6,958 nucleotides of DNA, from positions 19,385 to 26,342 of the forward strand of contig MFRJ01000060.1 in NCBI GenBank assembly GCA_001784535.1, in the 5' to 3' direction. This DNA comes from Candidatus Melainabacteria bacterium GWA2_34_9. GTDB taxonomy: Bacteria > Cyanobacteriota > Vampirovibrionia > Gastranaerophilales > UBA9971. Below, piece after piece: positions 1 through 5,525 of the stretch. The notes under the pieces were generated by a model. It was not told the DNA's origin, did no database searches, and worked only from the letters and a program-made list of their open reading frames with translations. The stretch's first letter is position 1, and each line of letters begins with the position of its first letter. The position numbers and the translations under genes are program-made.

Positions 1-1040
1 ACTCGGGAATAGAAAAGCAGGATTTAAACAAGAAAAATTTTATCCAAAACTGCCTGAAAATAAGCGAAATATATATTAAATCCAAAAGAATAGCCGAAAA
101 TAGAGATATTTTAAACATTAATCCTTCTTTCATACATAAACTAAAAACCGCTTCTGTTGCTGCTTTGCTTCATCCTATTCATAAATTTGCCGATAAATCG
201 ATTTATTCTAAGGTCCGACTTGCCTTCGGAGGAAATTTAAGACAGGGAATAACAGGCGGAGGCGCAATAGCAAGACATCTGGATAATTTTTATGAAATAA
301 TTGGCGTAAACATTATAAACGGCTATGGTTTAACAGAAACAAGCCCTATTTTAACGGCAAATTCGCTGGAAGAAAATTTAAGAGGCTCTGTAGGAAAACC
401 TATTGATGAAACAGAATTAAAAATAGTTGATCCAGAAACATTTATCCCGCTTAGAAAACACAAGACAGGTCTTGTAATGGCAAAAGGACCGCAGGTAATG
501 AGGGGATACTACAAAAATCCTGAAGAAACCGATAAAATTTTATCTGAAGACGGCTGGATAAACACAGGCGACCTTGGTTGGATTACCCAAAACGGGGAAC
601 TTGTACTTACAGGAAGAGCTAAAGACATCATTGTCCTATCCAACGGAGAAAATATAGAACCTCAAACCATAGAAGATGCCTGTCTTAAGAGTCCTTTTAT
701 CGACCAGATTATGCTGGTCGGACAAGATCAGGCTTCTTTAGGCGCTTTAGTAATTCCTAATGAAGAATCAATAAAATTATGGTTTGAAAACCATAATATA
801 AAGTGTCATGACTTTTCTGAAATCACGAAAAAGCCCGAAGTTCAAAAGCTTTTAAAAAAAGTATTGACTGAATGCGTTAAATCAAGACCGCATTATCGAC
901 CTTTTGAAAAAATACAGTATTTCAAAATACTCAATGAACCATTTACGATTGAAAACGGTTTAATGACGCAAACAATGAAGCTTCGCAAAAATGAAATCCA
1001 GAAGCGTTACGAAGCTTTGATTCAAGAAATGTTCGAATAA
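1..1040 (+). CDS. Long-chain acyl-ACP synthetase / acyl-CoA ligase, cyanobacterial type (5'-truncated)
   Basis: This is an ANL-superfamily enzyme that activates free fatty acids with ATP and passes the acyl-adenylate to a thiol, either acyl-carrier protein (the cyanobacterial Aas role, fatty-acid recycling) or CoA. Only the C-terminal 345 residues are present. The frame is open from base 3 with no stop, so the start lies outside the window; the TTG at 165 is internal. Numbering from the first visible codon, I see the adenylate-binding YGLTET motif (108-113), TGDLGW (188-193), the hinge and ribose-binding GRAKD (204-208), NGENIEP (214-220), and a C-terminal TQTMK whose Lys326 is the likely catalytic lysine. 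Full-length relatives are about 630-700 residues, so roughly half is missing. The text after NGENIEP and the 'ENGLMTQT' tail match my memory of cyanobacterial Aas proteins rather than proteobacterial FadD. Whether ACP or CoA is the acceptor cannot be read from this part. It ends in TAA and faces the next gene tail to tail with a 2-bp gap. Confidence 0.93.
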   Translation, partial: SGIEKQDLNKKNFIQNCLKISEIYIKSKRIAENRDILNINPSFIHKLKTASVAALLHPIHKFADKSIYSKVRLAFGGNLRQGITGGGAIARHLDNFYEIIGVNIINGYGLTETSPILTANSLEENLRGSVGKPIDETELKIVDPETFIPLRKHKTGLVMAKGPQVMRGYYKNPEETDKILSEDGWINTGDLGWITQNGELVLTGRAKDIIVLSNGENIEPQTIEDACLKSPFIDQIMLVGQDQASLGALVIPNEESIKLWFENHNIKCHDFSEITKKPEVQKLLKKVLTECVKSRPHYRPFEKIQYFKILNEPFTIENGLMTQTMKLRKNEIQKRYEALIQEMFE

Positions 1041-1042
1041 AA

Positions 1043-1909
1043 TCAATACACTTTTTCTAAAAATTCAAGAATAGGCTTGTCTTGCCAGCCGTAATCGCAA
1101 TGCTTCCCGATTTTCGAAAAATAAGTCTGCGCATCAGGTTTTAATTTAGCCAGCTGTTTGCTCATTTCAACAGGAATCATTTCATCGTTAACCGCATGAA
1201 TAATAAGCATTGGTGATTTAATTTTTGCAATTTTATCTTTAGAAGCAAATTTTTGAGTTAGCTTTAGATTTTTAAAAAGAGAATCCCTTACAAAAAGATG
1301 CACAGGATTAGCATTTCTTTTATGTAAAATCCTGTAATTCTTCATATCTTCAGCACTGGTAAAAGCTCCTTCAGCAATCACACCCTTAAATTTCTTTTTC
1401 GATGCCTCATTAATAGCAACAGCAGAACCTAAAGAATGTCCCCATAAAACTATTTTATCATTAGGGATTTTATATTTAGTATTTAAATAAGTGATAAACG
1501 AGTCCAAATCTTTATAAAGACCTTGTTCGTCAGGCTCCCCGCTGCTTTTCCCAAACCCTCTGTAATCTAATGCAAATACTTCATAACCTGCTTTGGCAAG
1601 GAATTTTATTTTGTCCTGATTGTCATTGCGAGTCATGTTTGCTTCATTACCGTGACAAAAAATAACTATAGGAGATTTTTTATCGCCTTTTATCCTGATA
1701 TAAGTAATTTTTATACCGTCTTTTGATATAAAACTTCCTTCCTCCGCTTTTGAAGCAAGGGGTGGAATTAATTTAAAAGTTACGCTTGATGGCTTATAAA
1801 CTATTTTTTTCTCTATCAGGCTTGTATCAATTGATTTAAGTATATTAAAAGTCCATACTCCCATCAAAAATAATATTACGAGAATTATATACGAAATTTT
1901 TCTGATCAT
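1043..1909 (-). CDS. Membrane-anchored alpha/beta hydrolase (BEM46/ABHD13-like)
   Basis: This is a 288-residue serine hydrolase of the alpha/beta fold; the substrate is unknown. Residues 4-22 are a hydrophobic segment after a short basic start (MIRK), with no lipobox cysteine, so I read it as an N-terminal signal anchor with the catalytic domain outside the cytoplasmic membrane. The catalytic set is visible: oxyanion-region HGN (86-88), nucleophile elbow GHSLGS with Ser159, Asp242 in 'HAVNDEMIP', and His270 in 'GKHCDYG'. The 'DYRGFGKSSGEP' strand-turn (115-126) is typical of the BEM46/YfhR-like group, and length and architecture are complete for it. The ATG at 1907-1909 is preceded by a strong GGGAGGA (1917-1923) about 8 nt upstream, inside the 16-bp gap after aroB, so the two are probably one transcriptional unit. 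It could be an esterase, lipase or peptidase-like enzyme; the family does not fix the substrate. Confidence 0.9.
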   Translation of the reverse strand: MIRKISYIILVILFLMGVWTFNILKSIDTSLIEKKIVYKPSSVTFKLIPPLASKAEEGSFISKDGIKITYIRIKGDKKSPIVIFCHGNEANMTRNDNQDKIKFLAKAGYEVFALDYRGFGKSSGEPDEQGLYKDLDSFITYLNTKYKIPNDKIVLWGHSLGSAVAINEASKKKFKGVIAEGAFTSAEDMKNYRILHKRNANPVHLFVRDSLFKNLKLTQKFASKDKIAKIKSPMLIIHAVNDEMIPVEMSKQLAKLKPDAQTYFSKIGKHCDYGWQDKPILEFLEKVY

Positions 1910-1925
1910 TATTGAATCCTCCCGA

Positions 1926-3068
1926 CTAATAAAGGGTCTTTAAAGCTTTAAAAATAATTTCTTTGTCTACATCATTGAAGACATCAACTTCTGATTCTCC
2001 TGTTGATAATACAAATCTGATTTTTCCCGATAAAACTTTTTTATCACCAAGCATAGCTTCATAAAGCGCTTCAGGATTTATTGATTTATTGATTTTATAA
2101 TCCATTCCATACAAATCAAGGAGTTCGAGGCAGGTTTTATAATAATTTTCATCTATAAGTTTTCTTGCTTTTGATATAAACAAAGTACCTTTCATCCCTA
2201 TTGCTATTGCCTGACCATGATTTATGTTTTCATAATTTGAGCATTTTTCTATTGCATGCCCTATTGTATGTCCAAAATTAAGAATTGCTCTTAATCCCGC
2301 TTCCTTTTCGTCTTTGTTTACTACAGCAGCTTTTAATTCACAGCAATATTTTACAAGTTCCTGAATGGTATTGGTATTAAGAGCAAAAATCGCTTCTTTA
2401 TTTTGCTTCAAATATTCAATAAGACTTATATTCAAACCATTTAACCCACATGACTTTTCAATCATGCCATATTTAAGCACTTCAGCCAAGCCCACTTTAA
2501 GCTCTTCAACAGATAAAGTTTTTAAAGTTGAAATATCAGTCAAAACAAATTTTGGCTGATAAAAACTGCCTATAAGGTTTTTTCCAAGCTTGTTATTAAT
2601 TGCGACTTTGCCTCCGACCGAAGAATCAACCTGAGAGAGCAAAGTTGTAGGAATTTGACCAAAATCAATTCCTCTTAGGTAAGTAGAAGCGGCAAAACCT
2701 GTAACATCTCCTATCACACCCCCACCTAGAGCGACTATAACATCTTTTCTTTCAAGCTTAAACTCGATAGCTTTTTGCCAGATAGTCTCAAGTGAGTGAA
2801 TATTCTTGTGTTTTTCACCATCTTCAAGAATAACAAAGTCAATTTCAAAACCTTCTTTGAGCAAAGATGCTTTTATTTTTTTGCCATAAAGAGGATGGAC
2901 GGTTTTATTTGTAACTATAAGAAGTTTTTTAGCTTTTGTATAATTTTTAACAGGTTCCCCGACTTTATCCAGAATATTTTCCCCAATAATAATCGGGTAA
3001 AAATATCCCAGTTGTTGAGGAATTTCGACTTTTACCGTTTGAATTTTATCTTCAGTCATATTTTCCAA
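1926..3068 (-). CDS. aroB: 3-dehydroquinate synthase
   Basis: AroB converts DAHP to 3-dehydroquinate, the second step of the shikimate pathway, in the cytoplasm, using NAD+ and a divalent metal. The 380-residue product is complete and slightly longer than the usual ~360. Visible motifs are DGEKHK (83-88), the glycine-rich NAD-binding GGGVIGDVTGF (115-125), the 'IPTTLLSQVDSSVGGK' active-site stretch (139-154), and the three metal ligands Glu196 (LAEVLKYG), His267 (NFGHTIGHA) and His284 (NHGQA). The start is ambiguous. TTG at 3066-3068 has an AAGGA 9 nt upstream, while the ATG three codons later (3057-3059) has only a weak GGAAAA 4 nt away. I prefer TTG; the ATG would give 377 residues. No other aro gene is in the window. 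The hydrolase gene follows 16 bp downstream. Upstream, an inverted-repeat element comes within 3 nt of the ribosome binding site. Function is confident, start is not. Confidence 0.96.
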   Translation of the reverse strand: MENMTEDKIQTVKVEIPQQLGYFYPIIIGENILDKVGEPVKNYTKAKKLLIVTNKTVHPLYGKKIKASLLKEGFEIDFVILEDGEKHKNIHSLETIWQKAIEFKLERKDVIVALGGGVIGDVTGFAASTYLRGIDFGQIPTTLLSQVDSSVGGKVAINNKLGKNLIGSFYQPKFVLTDISTLKTLSVEELKVGLAEVLKYGMIEKSCGLNGLNISLIEYLKQNKEAIFALNTNTIQELVKYCCELKAAVVNKDEKEAGLRAILNFGHTIGHAIEKCSNYENINHGQAIAIGMKGTLFISKARKLIDENYYKTCLELLDLYGMDYKINKSINPEALYEAMLGDKKVLSGKIRFVLSTGESEVDVFNDVDKEIIFKALKTLY

Positions 3069-3077
3069 TTTTTTAGT

Positions 3078-3082
3078 TCCTT
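3078..3082 (-). promoter_or_regulatory. Shine-Dalgarno supporting the aroB TTG start
   Basis: On the minus strand this reads AAGGA and lies 9 nt upstream of the TTG at 3068, but 18 nt upstream of the alternative ATG at 3059, which is too far. It is therefore the argument for TTG initiation. It sits 3 nt from the left end of the inverted-repeat element at 3085. Confidence 0.5.
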
Positions 3083-3087
3083 TTTGT

Positions 3088-3145
3088 GATTCTGAGCAGG
3101 GAACCCTTTTTTTGATTAAATATCAAAAAAGAAGGGGGGAGAATC
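3088..3145. repeat. Inner palindrome with AT-rich stem
   Basis: Outer GATTCT (3088-3093) pairs with AGAATC (3140-3145). Inside, CCC and a T-run ending in GAT (3104-3116) face ATC, an A-run and GGG (3122-3136) around the 5-nt loop TAAAT, with small bulges. It is not followed by a T-run in either direction, so I do not call it a classical intrinsic terminator. It could still slow or partly stop transcription coming from the copper ATPase gene. Confidence 0.55.
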
Positions 3146-3176
3146 TATCCTTTTGCCTAATCTCATCGTTTGACAG

Positions 3177-3203
3177 ATTCTTCGGGGATAAAGCCCTCAG
3201 AAT
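3177..3203. repeat. Short palindrome ATTCT-tc-GGG / CCC-tc-AGAAT
   Basis: ATTCT and GGG (3177-3186) pair with CCC and AGAAT (3194-3203) across a 7-nt loop, with a symmetric tc/tc internal mismatch. This is the right-hand part of the 123-bp element and its most typical interspersed-repeat-like piece. Its outer strand can alternatively pair with the far left end of the element, so two folds compete. Confidence 0.55.
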
Positions 3204-3254
3204 GACATGTGCAAAAACAGTAGACTCTGTGAATATTATAAAACAATCAAAAAT

Positions 3255-5456
3255 TTATAATTTTACTCTTCTCAATCTCAGGCTGTTAGTAACAACAGAA
3301 ACCGAACTCAAGCTCATCGCAAGAGCTGCAAACATAGGACTCAGCAATATTCCGAAAAACGGATACAAAACTCCTGCTGCTATCGGGATTCCAAGAGTAT
3401 TATAAATAAAGGCAAAGAATAAATTTTGTTTTATCGTTGAAGTCGTAGCCTTTGAAAGCTTTATGGCTTTTGTAAGCTTGGTTAAATTCCCCTGCATAAG
3501 AGTTATATCGGAAGATTCTATGGCAATATCCGTTCCTGTTCCCATAGCAATCCCCACATCAGCCTGAACTAAAGCAGGCGCATCATTTATGCCATCACCT
3601 GCCATTATTACTGTTTTTCCCGTATTTTGTACTTTTTTAACCACTTTAGCCTTATCCTGAGGCATTATATTTGCTACAAAACTTGTTATTCCAACCTGAG
3701 AAGATATATTTTGGGCAGTTTTTCTGTTATCACCCGTTAACATTATTATGTCAAAATTTAAGTCCTCAAGTTCTTTTACAGCTTTTTTAGAATCAGGTTT
3801 TATAGCATCAGCAACAGCGATAAGTCCTTTTATTTCATTGTTTATAGCAACAAAAACAACTGTCTTCGCTTCATCAAAAAGTTTTTCGGCTTTTTCCGCA
3901 TATTTTTCAATAGAAATTTTATTCTCTTCGACAAATTCTTTATTTCCTGCCAAGACAGTCTTTTCATTAACTACTGCCTTTGTCCCACGTCCTGAAAAAG
4001 ACTGAAAATCCTGAGGATAAGATAATATAATATCTTTGTCATTTACATTCTCCACTATAGCGTGAGCTATTGGATGTTCAGAAAGTTTTTCCAGTGAGGC
4101 CGAATAATACAGAAACTCATTCAAATCCATATCTGTAAATATATCTGTAACTTCCGGCTTTCCTTTTGTTATGGTTCCTGTTTTATCAAGGATTATAGTG
4201 TCAGCTTTATACAGAATTTCAAGAGCTGCCGCATTTTTTATCAAGATTCCATTCTCCGCACCTAAGCCGGTTCCGACCATAATGGCAGTAGGTGTGGCAA
4301 GTCCTAACGCGCATGGACAAGCAATAATCAGAACGGAAACAAAATTTATAACCGCATAAGAAAGTCTTGTTTCAGCAGGAGCAAATATTATCCATACTAA
4401 AAAAGTTAAAACAGCAATAATCATAACAGCTGTAACAAAATATCCGCTGATTAAATCCGCAAATCTTTGGATAGGTGCTTTTGTATTTTGTGCTTCTTGC
4501 ACCATTCTTATTATTTGCTGTAATACAGTATTGCTTCCCACTCTGATAACTCTATATCTAAAACTTCCGCTAAGATTTAAAGTGCCTCCCACAACTTCAT
4601 CACCTGTTTTTTTAGTTGCGGGCATGCTTTCTCCTGTTATCATGGATTCATCAATACTGGAAGTTCCTTCAATAATAACTCCATCTATAGGTATTTTTTC
4701 TCCCGGTCTTACTATGACAGTATCTTCTACTTTCAAGTCATCGATAGAAATTTCTTTTTCAATACCATCTTGAATAATTCTGGCGGTTTTAGGCTGTAAA
4801 CCTATTAATTTTTTCATCGCAAGAAAGGTTCTGCTTCTTGCTCCAGCCTCAAGCATCCTTCCAAAAAGGATTAAAGTGATAATAACATCCGCCACTTCAT
4901 AATAAACATGGGGCTTTTGACCTGAAATTTCAAAAACATGAGGCATAAATGTTGAAACAACGCTAAAAATAAAAGCAGAACCCGTTCCAACAGCTATTAA
5001 AGTATCCATATTTGCCGAAAAATATTTTAGAGCCTTAAAAGCTCTTATATAAAACTGTTTCCCTGCCCAAAAAATAACAGGCAAGGACAAGAAAAAAAGT
5101 ATCAGGTTTTTATAAGGCAAATGCATTATAAACATACTTATTATAAGGACAGGAACAGTAAAAACAGTGCTAATTATAAGGTTGAATTGTAATTCTTTAA
5201 ACTCTTTTTCTTCTAAATCCTTAGTTTCTGAAACTTCTGTGATTTCTTTCGGAGTATATCCTTTATCCAAAATTATTTTTTTAATATTTTCCTGTGAAAT
5301 CAGATTGGAATCGTATGTCACAAAAAGCTTTTTAATAGCAAAATTGACATTGGCTTGCTGAACCCCTTTATGTTTTGCTATTTCAGTTTCAATTCCTGCA
5401 GCACAGCCTGCACAATGCATTCCTTCAATATATATTTCAAATGTTTTAATATCCAT
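3255..5456 (-). CDS. copA: Cu(I)-exporting P1B-type ATPase
   Basis: This 733-residue inner-membrane pump is predicted to export monovalent copper (or silver) using ATP. In order: one HMA metal-binding domain (about residues 4-70) with GMHCAGC (Cys15, Cys18); membrane segments near 93-111, 116-135, 152-170 and 184-204; the actuator domain with TGES (274-277); membrane segments near 337-359 and 369-392, the latter carrying CPC (380-382); the phosphorylation site DKTGT (Asp424); the P1B-specific HP pair (461-462); TGD (574-576); GDGIND (620-625); and two final helices with Tyr685-Asn686 and Met714...Ser718. CPC together with the YN and MSxxS residues is the Cu(I)-site signature of the P1B-1 subgroup, which argues against Zn/Cd/Pb pumps. 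No CsoR, CopY or CueR regulator and no CopZ chaperone lies in the window. ATG at 5456 is preceded by AAGGA 11 nt upstream, inside a strong hairpin. The gene is complete and ends in TAA. Confidence 0.96.
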   Translation of the reverse strand: MDIKTFEIYIEGMHCAGCAAGIETEIAKHKGVQQANVNFAIKKLFVTYDSNLISQENIKKIILDKGYTPKEITEVSETKDLEEKEFKELQFNLIISTVFTVPVLIISMFIMHLPYKNLILFFLSLPVIFWAGKQFYIRAFKALKYFSANMDTLIAVGTGSAFIFSVVSTFMPHVFEISGQKPHVYYEVADVIITLILFGRMLEAGARSRTFLAMKKLIGLQPKTARIIQDGIEKEISIDDLKVEDTVIVRPGEKIPIDGVIIEGTSSIDESMITGESMPATKKTGDEVVGGTLNLSGSFRYRVIRVGSNTVLQQIIRMVQEAQNTKAPIQRFADLISGYFVTAVMIIAVLTFLVWIIFAPAETRLSYAVINFVSVLIIACPCALGLATPTAIMVGTGLGAENGILIKNAAALEILYKADTIILDKTGTITKGKPEVTDIFTDMDLNEFLYYSASLEKLSEHPIAHAIVENVNDKDIILSYPQDFQSFSGRGTKAVVNEKTVLAGNKEFVEENKISIEKYAEKAEKLFDEAKTVVFVAINNEIKGLIAVADAIKPDSKKAVKELEDLNFDIIMLTGDNRKTAQNISSQVGITSFVANIMPQDKAKVVKKVQNTGKTVIMAGDGINDAPALVQADVGIAMGTGTDIAIESSDITLMQGNLTKLTKAIKLSKATTSTIKQNLFFAFIYNTLGIPIAAGVLYPFFGILLSPMFAALAMSLSSVSVVTNSLRLRRVKL

Positions 5457-5504
5457 AATGTGTAGTATCCTTTTTATGAAATTACAAAAAGAATACTACA
5501 CATT
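5457..5504 (-). promoter_or_regulatory. Leader hairpin masking the copper ATPase ribosome binding site
   Basis: A near-perfect inverted repeat abuts the ATPase start codon. On the coding strand AATGTGTAGTAT (5504-5493) pairs with ATACTACACATT (5468-5457), then CTTTTT (5491-5486) with AAAAAG (5475-5470), around a 10-nt loop (5485-5476). The one DNA mismatch (5469/5492) becomes a G·U pair in the ATPase-sense RNA but would be C/A in the antisense RNA, so the sense transcript has 19 continuous pairs. The Shine-Dalgarno AAGGA (5468-5472) lies wholly in the 3' arm and would be hidden when folded. There is no trailing U-run, so it is not an intrinsic terminator. A TATATT box at 5515-5510 could place a transcript start close to the 5' foot of the stem, but no matching -35 is visible. 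Alternatives are a split protein operator or a processing/stability hairpin in a transglycosylase-ATPase transcript. The structure is certain as sequence; the regulatory role is inferred. Confidence 0.72.
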
Positions 5505-5525
5505 CAAAAAATATAAACTGCACAC

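Larger units (their letters stand above)
3085..3207. repeat. MITE-like inverted-repeat element with two internal palindromes
   Basis: A 123-bp non-coding block bounded by 12-bp inverted ends: TGTGATTCTGAG at 3085-3096, and CTCAGAATGACA at 3196-3207, whose complement is TGTCATTCTGAG (11 of 12 identical). Inside are two more palindromes, 3088-3145 and 3177-3203, both built around AGATTCT/AGAATCT, so three related copies of that word occur. The 'AGATTCTTCGGG ... CTCAGAATGACA' vocabulary resembles short interspersed palindromic repeats that I recall from intergenic DNA of many unrelated bacteria. No target-site duplication is evident at the edges and there is no transposase here, so mobility in trans is inferred, not seen. 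It fills most of the gap between the copper ATPase and aroB. The remaining 47 bp (3208-3254) hold only an AT-rich stretch with a TATAAT word. Confidence 0.6.

Noticed and set aside
165..167. TTG as start of the left-edge synthetase gene
   Set aside because: The same frame is open back to base 3 and encodes sequence matching the family, so this codon is internal to a gene cut by the window edge.
1020..1071. Direct repeat ATTCAAGAA near 1020 and 1063
   Set aside because: Nine bases of AT-rich coding sequence on either side of the convergent junction; easily chance, with no further copies or symmetry.
3088..3145. Intrinsic terminator for the copper ATPase
   Set aside because: The palindrome has an AT-rich, bulged stem and no T-run after it in the direction of transcription, so it is kept as a repeat rather than a terminator.
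3170..3175. TTGACA on the plus strand, a perfect -35 word
   Set aside because: It lies inside the repeat element, has no -10 at the right spacing, and no plus-strand gene follows.
3235..3240. TATAAT on the minus strand, a possible -10 box for aroB
   Set aside because: No recognisable -35 hexamer at 16-18 bp spacing and no extended -10; in DNA this AT-rich the word is expected by chance. It remains the only promoter hint in that gap.
3112..3405. Plus-strand open frame of 97 codons across the ATPase-aroB gap
   Set aside because: It runs through the repeat element and antisense to the ATPase C-terminus, with low-complexity translation and no ribosome binding site. The other plus-strand frames inside the minus-strand genes are shadows of the same kind.
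5457..5504. Intrinsic terminator or transcription attenuator ahead of the copper ATPase
   Set aside because: The stem is followed at once by the ATG and coding sequence rather than a U-run, and no alternative antiterminator pairing is visible.
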